In this document: positions 9,663-17,477 of the stretch, piece by piece
Position numbering within the stretch: position 1 is the first letter of the stretch
Layout: each line of letters starts with the position of its first letter
Source of the DNA: Sva-07 sp963728355
GTDB lineage: Bacteria; Actinomycetota; Acidimicrobiia; Acidimicrobiales; Ilumatobacteraceae
Direction of reading: 5' to 3'
NCBI GenBank assembly: GCA_963728355.1
Contig: CAVSJQ010000001.1
Coordinates: 62,001 to 126,000 of the forward strand
Length of the DNA stretch: 64,000 nt
Program-made: the position numbers and the translations under genes
Notes under the pieces: model-generated
The model's database searches: none
The model's input: only the letters and a program-made list of their open reading frames with translations
What the model was told of the DNA's origin: nothing

Positions 9663-10448
9663 TCAGTCGGACAGGCCGTCGAGGAACGCAAGGATCGCAT
9701 CGTTCACCGGTCCGGGGTTGGTGAGGTTCGCGGCATGGGCGCCGCCCACCTTCACGACACCATCGCAGCCGGCAAGACCTGCGGCGAGCGCCTCGGCCTT
9801 GTCCATCGAGATCGACACGTCCTCGGTGCCGTGGACCACGAGCGCCGGACAGGTGATCTCACCGAGTCGTCTGGTGATGTCGTCGCGAGACATCAGGGTG
9901 GCGAACGGTTGCAGGAAGAACTCCTTCGGTCGTTGCTTCCACTTGGCGGTCCAGACGGGGTTCACCTCGGGGTCCGAGATGATCAGTCCGGCCACGGCGT
10001 CGACGAGCTCGTCCACCGGACCGGCTGCGAGCCAGGTGTCACGCATGCCCTCGTAGGCCGGCACGACGTCGGGGTCCTCGACGCCGGCCTGGGTGTCGAG
10101 CAGGATCAAGCCCCGCACCCGGTCGGGTGCCGTCAATGCCACCCGGAGCGCAAGGAAGCCGCCCTGGCTCATCCCGCCGACCACGGCACGTTCGATGCCG
10201 AGATGGTCGAGCAGACCGAGACAGTCGGCGGCCGAGTGCCAGTAGGTGAACGGCTCGCCGTCGTACTCGGTGAGGCCGAAGCCCCGTTCGTCCCAGGTGA
10301 TCACTCGATACCGGTCGCGTAGTGCCGCGACCTGGTGGACGAACATCTCGTGGTCCATCAGGAATCCGTGGGCGAGGATGACGGCGGGTGCATCGCCGCC
10401 GGTGTCCTCGAAGTAGATCCGTTGCCCGTTGACGTCGGCGTGCGGCAT
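9663..10448 (-). CDS. alpha/beta hydrolase (Ser type)
   Basis: A 261-residue cytoplasmic hydrolase. The oxyanion region is LAHGFLMDH and the nucleophile elbow GGMSQGGF has Ser. DTQAG and GTEDVSI lead to the acid, and GGAHAANL gives the catalytic His. It resembles 3-oxoadipate enol-lactonase/haloperoxidase-like enzymes; substrate unknown. The ATG at 10448 begins MPHADVNGQRIYF and lies 6 bases after a TACCGT hexamer. The longer frame upstream is not supported. cofE follows with a 2-base gap. It is divergent from menB. Confidence 0.88.
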   Translation of the reverse strand: MPHADVNGQRIYFEDTGGDAPAVILAHGFLMDHEMFVHQVAALRDRYRVITWDERGFGLTEYDGEPFTYWHSAADCLGLLDHLGIERAVVGGMSQGGFLALRVALTAPDRVRGLILLDTQAGVEDPDVVPAYEGMRDTWLAAGPVDELVDAVAGLIISDPEVNPVWTAKWKQRPKEFFLQPFATLMSRDDITRRLGEITCPALVVHGTEDVSISMDKAEALAAGLAGCDGVVKVGGAHAANLTNPGPVNDAILAFLDGLSD

Positions 10449-10454
10449 GGGCGA

Positions 10455-10460
10455 ACGGTA
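10455..10460 (-). promoter_or_regulatory. -10 hexamer for hydrolase-cofE operon
   Basis: TACCGT on the minus strand, 6 bases from the ATG at 10448. It faces the menB hexamer at 10471. Confidence 0.55.
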
Positions 10461-10470
10461 CCCCATCGGC

Positions 10471-10476
10471 CAACAT
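10471..10476 (+). promoter_or_regulatory. -10-like hexamer for menB
   Basis: CAACAT ends 6 bases before the ATG at 10483. Confidence 0.45.
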
Positions 10477-10482
10477 GGGGCG

Positions 10483-11412
10483 ATGGCGAACGATGGCTCT
10501 GCCCGAGACGACACCGTGTCCGACATCTTCGATCCGTCGGCCTGGACCGGCGTCGAGGGATTCGACTTCACCGACATCACGTATCACCGTGCGGTCGATG
10601 CGGGCGTGGTGCGCATCGCGTTCCACCGGCCGGAGATCCGCAACGCATTTCGACCGCACACGGTCGACGAGCTCTACACCGCGCTCGACCATGCCCGCAT
10701 GTCCACCGACGTCGGCTGCGTGCTGCTCACCGGCAACGGTCCCTCGCCGAAGGACGGTGGCTGGGCCTTCTGTTCCGGGGGCGATCAGCGCATCCGTGGC
10801 AAGGACGGCTACAAGTACGCCGCCGACGAGACCGCCGACTCGATCGAGCCCGGCCGTGCCGGCCGTCTCCACATCCTCGAGGTGCAACGGCTGATCCGCT
10901 TCATGCCGAAGGTCGTGATCTGCGTCGTGCCGGGCTGGGCGGCGGGCGGCGGGCATTCGCTGCACGTGGTGTCCGACCTCACGCTTGCCAGCACCGAGCA
11001 CGCCCGATTCAAGCAGACCGACGCCGACGTGGCCAGCTTCGACGGTGGCTTCGGATCCGCCTACCTCGCCCGCCAGGTCGGCCAGAAGTTCGCCCGCGAG
11101 ATCTTCTTCCTGGGGCGCGAGTACACCGCCGATCAGATGGTGGCGATGGGTGCGGTCAACGCGTCGATCCCCCACGCCGATCTCGAGGCCACCGCACTGC
11201 AGTGGGGTCGTGAGATCTGCGCGAAGAGTCCCACTGCGCAGCGGATGCTCAAGTTCTCGTTCAACCTGATCGACGATGGTCTCGTCGGCCAGCAGGTCTT
11301 CGCCGGCGAGGCCACCCGGCTCGCCTACGGCACCGACGAGGCCCAGGAGGGACGCGACAGCTTCCTGGAGAAGCGCCCTCCCGACTGGTCGCCCTACCCC
11401 TACCACTTCTGA
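10483..11412 (+). CDS. menB: 1,4-dihydroxy-2-naphthoyl-CoA synthase
   Basis: A 309-residue crotonase-fold enzyme that cyclises o-succinylbenzoyl-CoA in menaquinone synthesis. MenB hallmarks are FCSGGDQRIRGKDGY (oxyanion loop and the flexible loop), VPGWAAGGGHSLHVVSDLT, and FDGGFGSAYLARQVG with the catalytic Asp/Gly region. The end, EGRDSFLEKRPPDWSPYPYHF, is also typical. An N-terminal extension of about 30 residues precedes the fold. The start at 10483 is chosen from the MAND methionine and the hexamer 6 bases upstream. No other men gene is in the window. Confidence 0.93.
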   Translation: MANDGSARDDTVSDIFDPSAWTGVEGFDFTDITYHRAVDAGVVRIAFHRPEIRNAFRPHTVDELYTALDHARMSTDVGCVLLTGNGPSPKDGGWAFCSGGDQRIRGKDGYKYAADETADSIEPGRAGRLHILEVQRLIRFMPKVVICVVPGWAAGGGHSLHVVSDLTLASTEHARFKQTDADVASFDGGFGSAYLARQVGQKFAREIFFLGREYTADQMVAMGAVNASIPHADLEATALQWGREICAKSPTAQRMLKFSFNLIDDGLVGQQVFAGEATRLAYGTDEAQEGRDSFLEKRPPDWSPYPYHF

Positions 11413-11465
11413 TGCACCCTCCTCACGTGCCACCCCCACGGGCACACCCGGCGCCGGCACACCCA

Positions 11466-11517
11466 CGTTTGTGTTGCATTCCGGGTGGGCCGCCCCACCG
11501 GAATCTGCACACAAACG
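11466..11517. terminator. long imperfect hairpin between menB and the rRNA methylase gene
   Basis: The arms 11466-11489 and 11493-11517 pair over about 22 bases around a 3-base loop, with single-base or two-base bulges. There is no T tract, so it could terminate menB, structure the leader of the downstream gene, or be a repeat remnant. It ends 17 bases before the GTG at 11534. Confidence 0.5.
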
Positions 11518-11533
11518 GTCTGGGGGACGGACG

Positions 11534-12337
11534 GTGGGGGTGATCCGGATCGAGGATCCGGACGATCCCCGCTACCGCCAGTTCCGGCTGAGCGAGCGCG
11601 GGCTGGCGAGTCGGGCCGACAAACGCGACGACGCCGGAGCCGGGATGTTCCTCGCCGAGGGCGACCTGGTCGTCGAACGGGCGCTGGACGCCGGCTGCCG
11701 ACCGGTGGCGGCGCTCGTCGACATCGAACGCGTTCCCGACGTCGCGAGCGCGCTCGACTGTCCGGTCTACGGCGGCGGCGTCGAGGTTCGCCGAGCGGTC
11801 GCACAGCTGGGTGTTCCGCTGTCGATCATCGCCCTGTTCGAGCGCCCGGCCCGGCCAGGTGTCGCCGACATCGCGGCCACCGCGCGCCGACTCGTCATCG
11901 TCGAGGCCGTCGACAATCCCTCGAACATCGGCTCGATCATCCGCAATGCGGCAGCGCTCGGCTGGGACGGCTTGATCCTGGACCACACCAGCGCCGATCC
12001 GCTGGCGCGTCGGTCGCTCCGGGTCGGGATGGGGACGGTGTTCGCGCTCCCGCATGCACGCAGCATCCGTCTCGCCGAGGAGCTCGCGGCGATCCACGAC
12101 ATCGAGTTCTATGCGATGACACCGGATCCGCAGGCGATGCCGATCGGCTCGGTGAGGCCAGGCGAACGCCTCGGGATCATGATCGGCTCGGAACGTTCGG
12201 GTCTCAGCGACGGACTCCTCGCCCTCGCCACGCCGGTTCGCATTCCGATGGCCGAGGGGGTCGACTCGCTCAACGCTGCAGCTGCCACTGCGGTGGCTTG
12301 CTTCGCGCTCGGCCCTGCGACCGCCGAATCCCGGTAG
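11534..12337 (+). CDS. TrmH/SpoU family RNA 2'-O-ribose methyltransferase
   Basis: About 267 residues. An N-terminal substrate-binding domain precedes the knotted SPOUT catalytic domain. Motif 1 is EAVDNPSNIGSIIRNAA, motif 2 GIMIGSERSGLS and motif 3 IPMAEGVDSLNAAAATAV, all intact, so SAM binding and methylation of rRNA or tRNA ribose are expected. The reading frame is open upstream through a hairpin, but the protein homology begins near VIRIEDPDDPRYRQF. I chose GTG 11534; GTG 11540 is equally possible. No clear -10 hexamer is seen here, unlike most neighbours. Confidence 0.88.
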   Translation: MGVIRIEDPDDPRYRQFRLSERGLASRADKRDDAGAGMFLAEGDLVVERALDAGCRPVAALVDIERVPDVASALDCPVYGGGVEVRRAVAQLGVPLSIIALFERPARPGVADIAATARRLVIVEAVDNPSNIGSIIRNAAALGWDGLILDHTSADPLARRSLRVGMGTVFALPHARSIRLAEELAAIHDIEFYAMTPDPQAMPIGSVRPGERLGIMIGSERSGLSDGLLALATPVRIPMAEGVDSLNAAAATAVACFALGPATAESR

Positions 12338-12340
12338 AAC
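12335..12340 (+). promoter_or_regulatory. possible -10 hexamer for purU
   Basis: TAGAAC (last base off consensus) ends 7 bases before the GTG at 12348. Its TAG is also the stop codon of the upstream methylase gene, so the signal may be coincidental. Confidence 0.3.
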
Positions 12341-12347
12341 GAGGGCC

Positions 12348-13208
12348 GTGACCGCCATCCTCCTGCTCTCGTGCCCGGATCAACCTGGCGTGGTCGCCGC
12401 CACCGCCCGGTTCCTCGCCGATCACCACGGCAACATCGTCCATGCCGAACAGCATGTCGATCCCGGCACCGGGCACGGGGATGCGATGTTCTTCCAGCGC
12501 ATCGAGTTCGACCTCGACGGCTTCGGTCTCGGCCGCGACGAGATCGTTCGTGAATTCTCCCCGATCGCCGAACGGCTCGGCATGACCGTCGAACTCCGCT
12601 TCAGCGACGTGGCCACCCCGACGGCGCTGATGGCATCGAAACAGCCGCACTGCCTGTACGACCTGCTCACACGCTGGCGCAGCGGCGAGCTCCCGATGGA
12701 CCTCCGCCTCGTCGTGTCGAACCATCCGGACCATGCCGGCATCGCCGAGCACATGGGTGTGCCGTACCTGCACTTCCCGGTCACGCCCGACACCAAGGCG
12801 GACCAGGAGTCCCGGGTGCTCTCAGCTCTCGACGAGCACGGCGTCGAGCTGATCGTGCTGGCCCGCTACATGCAGATCCTCAGCGACCGGTTCGTGGCCG
12901 CTCATCCGGGCCGGATCATCAACATCCACCACTCGTTCCTGCCCGCCTTCGTCGGTGCGAACCCGTACCGTCAGGCCCACGACCGGGGAGTGAAACTGAT
13001 CGGTGCCACCGCCCACTATGCGACGGCAGATCTCGACGAGGGCCCGATCATCGAGCAGGACACCGCACACGTCACCCACCGTGACGACGTCGCCCGCCTG
13101 ACGGCTCGCGGCCGCGACCTCGAGACGATCGTGCTCGCCCGCGCGGTGCGTGCCCATCTCGAGCACCGGGTGATCGTGCACGGGCGAAAGACCGTCGTCT
13201 TCTCCTGA
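12348..13208 (+). CDS. purU: formyltetrahydrofolate deformylase
   Basis: A 286-residue enzyme that hydrolyses 10-formyl-THF to THF and formate, supplying formate for PurT and balancing one-carbon pools. The N-terminal ACT domain (about 1-85) starts LLLSCPDQPGVVAATARFLA. The C-terminal formyltransferase-like domain has NIHHSFLPAF (catalytic His) and HYATADLDEGPIIEQD (catalytic Asp). Length matches the family. It starts with GTG 10 bases after the end of the methylase gene. Confidence 0.93.
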   Translation: MTAILLLSCPDQPGVVAATARFLADHHGNIVHAEQHVDPGTGHGDAMFFQRIEFDLDGFGLGRDEIVREFSPIAERLGMTVELRFSDVATPTALMASKQPHCLYDLLTRWRSGELPMDLRLVVSNHPDHAGIAEHMGVPYLHFPVTPDTKADQESRVLSALDEHGVELIVLARYMQILSDRFVAAHPGRIINIHHSFLPAFVGANPYRQAHDRGVKLIGATAHYATADLDEGPIIEQDTAHVTHRDDVARLTARGRDLETIVLARAVRAHLEHRVIVHGRKTVVFS

Positions 13209-13246
13209 TTCGCGAGAACGCGCGCAGCGGTCTGCCGCTCAGTGCA

Positions 13247-13277
13247 CCAGCGCGATCCCGGGAGAGATGGGCGCTGG
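13247..13277. terminator. candidate bidirectional terminator
   Basis: CCAGCGC (13247-13253) pairs perfectly with GCGCTGG (13271-13277) between the convergent purU and ABC permease genes. There is no T tract. Confidence 0.4.
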
Positions 13278-13286
13278 CCGATGGGG

Positions 13287-14126
13287 TCAGTCGGTGGTGG
13301 CGGCGACGGCGGAGCGGCGCGACCGGCGGCCCCTCGGAGCGCTCCCGCTGGGCTCCCAGGTGAACCGGCGGAGCGCGATCGCCAGCCCGAGCGCTCCCCA
13401 CGCGGCGATGAAGGCCAAGCTCGCCCAGTTGAACGCGGGCGCCTCGACGAACGGTGTGAAGCAGTCCTGGAACGACTCGGCGAAGGCCTTCAGCGGAAAG
13501 ATGCTCCCGATCACCTCGATCCACCGCGGTGCGTCGTCGACCTGGATGAAGATGTTGGACACGAACGCCAGGGGCAGGATGATCGCATTGGCCGCCGCCG
13601 AGGCCGAACTCGCCGTCTTCACCACGGCGGCCAGCGCCATCCCGAGCGCTGCGAACGATCCGACACCAACGAGGAAGGTCACGAATGCCGCCGGCATCTT
13701 GGCGAGCTCGATCTCGAGGTCGTAGGCCACGACCCCCAACGTGAGCATCAGCACGACACCGACGAAGGCGATGACCACCGCCGACACGATGAACCCGGCG
13801 ATGTAGATCCAGGTGGGAAGTGGCGTCCCTCGCCAGCGCTTGAGCACCCCTTCGTCGCGTCGGATCGGCACCATGTTGGCGAGGTTCGTGAAGGTCGCCG
13901 AGACCGCGGTGAACGCGGCGAGGCCACCGGTGTAGAACTGCTGTGCCGTCCAGTCGCCCTCCGGAGTCGAGATCACCCCGTCGCCGAAGAGGGCGTTGAA
14001 CAACACCAGCATGATCAGCGGCAGGCCGAGCGTGAAGAACACCGCCACGGGGATGCGCCAGAACGAGACCAGCTGGTAGCGGGTCTGGATGGCGACGAGT
14101 CGCAGCGTGGACGGGAACGCGTTCAC
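13287..14126 (-). CDS. ABC-2 type transporter permease
   Basis: A 279-residue integral membrane protein with about six hydrophobic segments, of the ABC-2/DrrB family. It begins NAFPSTLRLVAIQTRYQLVSF and ends in a basic Arg/Ser-rich tail. It partners the ATPase encoded immediately upstream: its GTG start overlaps the ATPase stop codon by 4 bases (GTGA), so translation is coupled. Exporters of this type move drugs, lipids or polyketides; the substrate is unknown. The longer frame is shadowed by the ATPase gene and is not used. Confidence 0.9.
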   Translation of the reverse strand: MNAFPSTLRLVAIQTRYQLVSFWRIPVAVFFTLGLPLIMLVLFNALFGDGVISTPEGDWTAQQFYTGGLAAFTAVSATFTNLANMVPIRRDEGVLKRWRGTPLPTWIYIAGFIVSAVVIAFVGVVLMLTLGVVAYDLEIELAKMPAAFVTFLVGVGSFAALGMALAAVVKTASSASAAANAIILPLAFVSNIFIQVDDAPRWIEVIGSIFPLKAFAESFQDCFTPFVEAPAFNWASLAFIAAWGALGLAIALRRFTWEPSGSAPRGRRSRRSAVAATTD

Positions 14127-15049
14127 GGCGCTGCCCCGGCCTCGCCGGCGGTCAGCGAGAGGTAGACGTCCTCGAGCGAGACTCGGGCGACGGACAGCGA
14201 TTCGAGTTCCTGGCCCTGCTCGAGCGCCCAGCCGGTCAGCCGGTGCACTGCCGCGGTGGGAGCGTCGACGTTCGCCTCGACGAACCGGCCCGACATCCGT
14301 ACGTCGGTGCCGAGCAGGTGGCCCAACGTCGACGCAGCGACGTCCGATTCCAAGCCGGGGGGCAGCATGAAACTGATCACGGTGCCGCTGACCTGGCCGA
14401 TCAACTGGTCCGGTGTGCCCTCGGCGATCATCTTGCCGCTGGACAACACGCCGACGCGGTCGGCGAGGTGCTCGGCTTCGTCGAGGTAGTGGGTGGTGAG
14501 CAACACCGTGGTGCCGTCGTCGCCGAGCGCTTCGATGAGATCCCACGACCGGCGACGAGCAGCCGGATCGAAGCCGGTCGTGGGCTCGTCGAGGAACAAC
14601 AGCTCGGGGCGCCCGACGATGCCGAGGGCCAGATCGACGCGGCGGCGCTGTCCACCCGACAGCGAACCGATGCGGGCGTCCACCTTCTCGTCGAGGCCGA
14701 TCAACGCGATCACCTCGTCGACCGGCCGCGGGTCGCGGTATGCGCCACCGTAGAGCTCGATCACTTCGCGCACCGTGAACTCGGACTCGACCCCCGAGGA
14801 CTGCAACACGATGCCGATCCGATCACGGAAGTTCCGACCGGCCTGCGCCGGGTCGACGCCGAGCACCTCGACGGTTCCCGACGTCGCCGTGCGATGGCCC
14901 TCGAGGATTTCCACGGCGGTCGACTTGCCGGCACCGTTCGCGCCCAGCAGCGCATAGACCTCACCCGCCGAGATGGACAACGACAGCCCGTCGAGGGCAT
15001 GCACATCGCCATAGCGTTTGTGGAGATCGCAGACCTGGACGACGGGCAT
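14123..15049 (-). CDS. ABC transporter ATP-binding protein (ABC-2 exporter)
   Basis: A 308-residue ATPase. Walker A is GANGAGKST, the signature is LSGGQRRRVDLALG, Walker B is LLFLDEPTTGFD, and the switch His is in TTHYLDEAEHL. A C-terminal accessory domain follows, typical of DrrA/CcmA-like exporters. The ATG at 15049 begins MPVVQVCDLHKRYG and follows a TAGGTT hexamer by 8 bases. The permease gene overlaps its 3' end by 4 bases. Together they form a two-gene exporter operon. Confidence 0.93.
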   Translation of the reverse strand: MPVVQVCDLHKRYGDVHALDGLSLSISAGEVYALLGANGAGKSTAVEILEGHRTATSGTVEVLGVDPAQAGRNFRDRIGIVLQSSGVESEFTVREVIELYGGAYRDPRPVDEVIALIGLDEKVDARIGSLSGGQRRRVDLALGIVGRPELLFLDEPTTGFDPAARRRSWDLIEALGDDGTTVLLTTHYLDEAEHLADRVGVLSSGKMIAEGTPDQLIGQVSGTVISFMLPPGLESDVAASTLGHLLGTDVRMSGRFVEANVDAPTAAVHRLTGWALEQGQELESLSVARVSLEDVYLSLTAGEAGAAP

Positions 15050-15057
15050 TCGCCAGG

Positions 15058-15063
15058 AACCTA
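15058..15063 (-). promoter_or_regulatory. -10 hexamer for ABC-2 exporter operon
   Basis: TAGGTT on the minus strand, 8 bases from the ATG at 15049. It overlaps the stop codon of the haemoglobin gene. Confidence 0.45.
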
Positions 15064-15492
15064 TCGGCCGGATCGAGGTGATGAGATGGGCAGTCCCGAG
15101 TCGTTGCGCAGATGCTCGGCCGCCGGCACGAAGTACCCCATCAGCTCCTCGACGACCTCGTCGGGAAACGAATGTTGCGCGCACACCGCCTCGACCGCGG
15201 CGGCCATGTGCACCAACCAGCGATCCCGTTCGAGGGGGCCGACATGGAACGGAAAGTGCCGCATGCGCAGCCGCGGGTGGCCTCGTTCCTCCATGTACGT
15301 CGTCGGGCCGCCCCAGTACTGGGCGAGGAACAGGGTGAGTCGATGGCGGGCCCCTGTCAGGTCGGGCTGCTCGGGATACAAGGGCAACAGGACCTCGTCG
15401 GTGGCCACGCCCTCGTAGAAGGTGTCGACGAGCGCCTCGAAGAAGGGCATTCCACCGACCCGGAAAAACAATGTGGGCGCCGTGTCGTGCAC
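15061..15492 (-). CDS. truncated haemoglobin (group II, TrHbO-like)
   Basis: A 143-residue 2-on-2 globin. The family blocks are FFRVGGMPFFEALVDTFYEG, the Tyr/Trp distal region LFLAQYWGGP, RHFPFHVGPLERDRW with the proximal His in the F-helix region, and the C-terminal H helix. Group II proteins bind O2 or NO and are linked to oxidative or nitrosative stress, often delivering O2 near the membrane. Two GTG starts are possible (15501, 15492); 15492 lies 7 bases after TAATGT and is preferred. Transcription would begin just after the hairpin at 15515-15548. Confidence 0.9.
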   Translation of the reverse strand: MHDTAPTLFFRVGGMPFFEALVDTFYEGVATDEVLLPLYPEQPDLTGARHRLTLFLAQYWGGPTTYMEERGHPRLRMRHFPFHVGPLERDRWLVHMAAAVEAVCAQHSFPDEVVEELMGYFVPAAEHLRNDSGLPISSPRSGR

Positions 15493-15499
15493 GGCGCCC

Positions 15500-15505
15500 A
15501 CATTA
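15500..15505 (-). promoter_or_regulatory. -10 hexamer for truncated haemoglobin
   Basis: TAATGT on the minus strand, 7 bases from the GTG at 15492. It overlaps the alternative GTG at 15501, which argues against that start. Confidence 0.5.
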
Positions 15506-15514
15506 GGGGGACTT

Positions 15515-15548
15515 CTCCGGGAAGCGGAGGGGGATGTCGCTTCCGGAG
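15515..15548 (-). terminator. hairpin terminator after the 68-residue gene
   Basis: CGCTTCCGGAG (15538-15548) pairs with CTCCGGGAAGCG (15515-15526) over 11 bases with one bulge. It lies downstream of the stop at 15585 and just upstream of the haemoglobin promoter. Confidence 0.6.
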
Positions 15549-15584
15549 ATCTGGTGTCGACGACAGGCGCCGGCAGGACGGGCG

Positions 15585-15791
15585 TCAGGCGTCGGCGAAC
15601 GCTTCGGCGTCGAACTTGCGGTACTCGACGAGTTCGTCGGTGTTGAGTACGAACGGTGTGGCGCCGTCACACGGGTCGAGCACCAGGGCGTCGTCGGTGG
15701 CGAGCAGGACGAGGACGCTGATCACGTCGTCACCTGACTTGACCTCGATCACGTCGCCGGCCTCCAGCTTCTCCATCAACATCGTCGTCAT
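15585..15791 (-). CDS. small conserved-looking acidic protein, unknown function
   Basis: A 68-residue, acidic, mostly beta-predicted protein (KLEAGDVIEVKSGDDVISVLVLL...), with a single Cys in a PCDG segment. No signal peptide or membrane segment. I do not recognise a family. It has an AGGAA Shine-Dalgarno sequence 6 bases before the ATG, so it is translated from a leadered mRNA, unlike most neighbours. It lies downstream of the PRC-barrel gene on the same strand, separated by 120 bases, and may be co-expressed. A hairpin follows its stop. Confidence 0.6.
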   Translation of the reverse strand: MTTMLMEKLEAGDVIEVKSGDDVISVLVLLATDDALVLDPCDGATPFVLNTDELVEYRKFDAEAFADA

Positions 15792-15911
15792 GTCAGTTCC
15801 TCTGTGCGAGTCGTTCGGTGAGTGCGCCGGTCGATCTTCGCCGGCGTGTTCAAGACATCGGTAAGAACCATCGAGAGCTTGAGGAATTCCCGACACCGGG
15901 CGTGTCAGACG

Positions 15912-16232
15912 TCACGTGGCTCGGCCCTCGTCCCCCGGAAGCTCGTAGTGCTTGCGAAGCTGCGTCTCGACGGATCGGTCGAGCACGTGGTCGCGGCGGG
16001 CCTTCGGTGCCATCTTGACGGTCCGTTTGTCGTAGGGCACGACGAACTTACCGGTTTCGGCGAGGTAGCCGGAGGCGACCGGCACGTAGTGCGCCGACCG
16101 CATGAGGCCGAGTTCGACGACGGCCCACACGGGGCGACCCTCGTCGTCGTAGACGACATCGCCGATCGTGCCAATCAGTCGCTGTTCGGGATCGAGGACA
16201 TCGGATCCCCGGTACTGGATGGTGCTGGACAT
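15912..16232 (-). CDS. PRC-barrel domain protein
   Basis: A 106-residue protein. Residues about 5-75 form a PRC-barrel (YRGSDVLDPEQRLIGTIGDVVYDDEGRPVWAVVE), a small beta fold found in RimM and in photosynthetic reaction-centre H subunits, and often in actinobacterial stress proteins. The C-terminal part is charged. An AAGGA Shine-Dalgarno sequence precedes the ATG at 16232. It is preceded by a consensus promoter (16314-16342) and a long untranslated leader, suggesting regulated, stress-type expression. Role unknown. Confidence 0.8.
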   Translation of the reverse strand: MSSTIQYRGSDVLDPEQRLIGTIGDVVYDDEGRPVWAVVELGLMRSAHYVPVASGYLAETGKFVVPYDKRTVKMAPKARRDHVLDRSVETQLRKHYELPGDEGRAT

Positions 16233-16313
16233 GGCGTTCCTTACGAGTTCTCCGCCCGCTGTGATCGGTGGCGTGGTGTTCTGCAGAGAAGTGCCCGTCC
16301 GCGTCTGTCATCA

Positions 16314-16342
16314 AACCGTAATAATTCGGAATCGTCGCGTCA
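16314..16342 (-). promoter_or_regulatory. canonical -35/-10 promoter of PRC-barrel gene
   Basis: Minus strand: TTGACG (16337-16342), 17-base spacer, TACGGT (16314-16319). This is the best two-box promoter in the window. It implies a leader of roughly 75 bases before the ATG at 16232. Confidence 0.65.
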
Positions 16343-16393
16343 ACCCCTCAGGCAGACGGGTCGACGGCCCTGCCTGCGTGGAAGATCGAGCGA

Positions 16394-17257
16394 TCAGTGG
16401 AATTCGGGTTCGACGTAGTCGACGAAGATGTCGGGCAAGCCGTCGGAGACCTTGACCGGATACACCGGAGGGCGCTTCTCGAGGAAGCTCTCGACGCCCT
16501 CCTTGGAGTCGGCGCTGGCGCCGCGCGACTGGATGCCGCGCGAGTCGACGCGGTGGGCCTCCATCGGATGGTCGGCGCCGAGCATGCGCCACAGCATCTG
16601 GCGGGTCAGCGCCACCGACACGGGGGCCGTGTTGTCGGCGATCTCACGGGCGAGTTCGCGGGCGGCGGGCAACAGGTCGTCCGGAGCGTGGACGCTGCGC
16701 ACGAGACCCCGCTCGAGGGCTTCGGTCGCCGCGAACACGCGTCCGGAGTAGCACCATTCAGCGGCGGTGCTGATGCCGACCAGTCGAGGCAGGAACCACG
16801 ACGAGCAGGCCTCGGGCACGATCCCGCGCCGAGCGAACACGAATCCGAAGCGAGCGGTGTCCGACGCGAGACGGATGTCCATCGGCAACGTCATCGTCAC
16901 GCCGACACCGACGGCGGCACCGTTGATCGCCCCGATCACGGGCTTGGTGCACGAGAAGATCCGCAGCGACACCATCCCGCCGCCGTCACGCGGCACACCG
17001 ACCGACGTCTGGATGTCGGATCCTCCCTTGGCGAAGGTGTCGCCTCCCCCGCCGAGGTCGGCACCGGCGCAGAACGCCCGCTCCCCCGCCCCCGTGACGA
17101 TGACGACCCGCACGCCGTCGTCGCCGTCGACCCGATCGAACGCATCGAGCATCTCGCGCATCATCACGTCCGTGAACGCGTTCATCCGCTCCGCCCGCGA
17201 CAACGTGATCGTCGCAATCGAATCCACTACCTCATACGTGATCTGCGAATACTCCAT
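16394..17257 (-). CDS. enoyl-CoA hydratase/isomerase family protein
   Basis: A 287-residue crotonase-fold protein. The oxyanion loop is AFCAGADLGG, and NGAAVGVGVTMTLPMDIRLAS carries the second oxyanion Gly. RRGIVPEACSSWFLPRLVG has the Glu aligned with the crotonase catalytic Glu (GxxPE). The tail SFLEKRPPVYP is common in actinobacterial enoyl-CoA hydratases. It probably acts in fatty-acid or branched-chain acyl-CoA oxidation. An upstream TTG extension is possible, but ATG 17257 sits 8 bases after TACGTT and fits the family start. Confidence 0.9.
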   Translation of the reverse strand: MEYSQITYEVVDSIATITLSRAERMNAFTDVMMREMLDAFDRVDGDDGVRVVIVTGAGERAFCAGADLGGGGDTFAKGGSDIQTSVGVPRDGGGMVSLRIFSCTKPVIGAINGAAVGVGVTMTLPMDIRLASDTARFGFVFARRGIVPEACSSWFLPRLVGISTAAEWCYSGRVFAATEALERGLVRSVHAPDDLLPAARELAREIADNTAPVSVALTRQMLWRMLGADHPMEAHRVDSRGIQSRGASADSKEGVESFLEKRPPVYPVKVSDGLPDIFVDYVEPEFH

Positions 17258-17265
17258 GAAGTCCG

Positions 17266-17271
17266 AACGTA
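17266..17271 (-). promoter_or_regulatory. -10 hexamer for crotonase gene
   Basis: TACGTT on the minus strand, 8 bases from the ATG at 17257. Confidence 0.5.
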
Positions 17272-17395
17272 ACGAGCAGGACCCCCCGAACAAGAGCCCG
17301 GCAAGACGGGCCAGGAATCAAGCGGCCGTGTCAGCGGTGGAGGACCACCACCGAAGTGAGCGGCAACCAAGAGCAGGTGGCCAGCGAACGGGTGG

Positions 17396-17448
17396 CGCCG
17401 GCGCCGTCAGGGACCGGCCGAAGGCCGCACGCCCTGGCGGTGCCGGTG
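17396..17448 (-). terminator. nested hairpin downstream of ftsX
   Basis: A 17-bp stem (17396-17412 with 17432-17448, three G-U pairs) whose loop contains a second stem, CGGCC-gaa-GGCCG. It starts about 30 bases after the ftsX stop. There is no T tract. Confidence 0.55.
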
Positions 17449-17477
17449 ACAGGACCCGTGAGCGGAACGCCGCGCGG

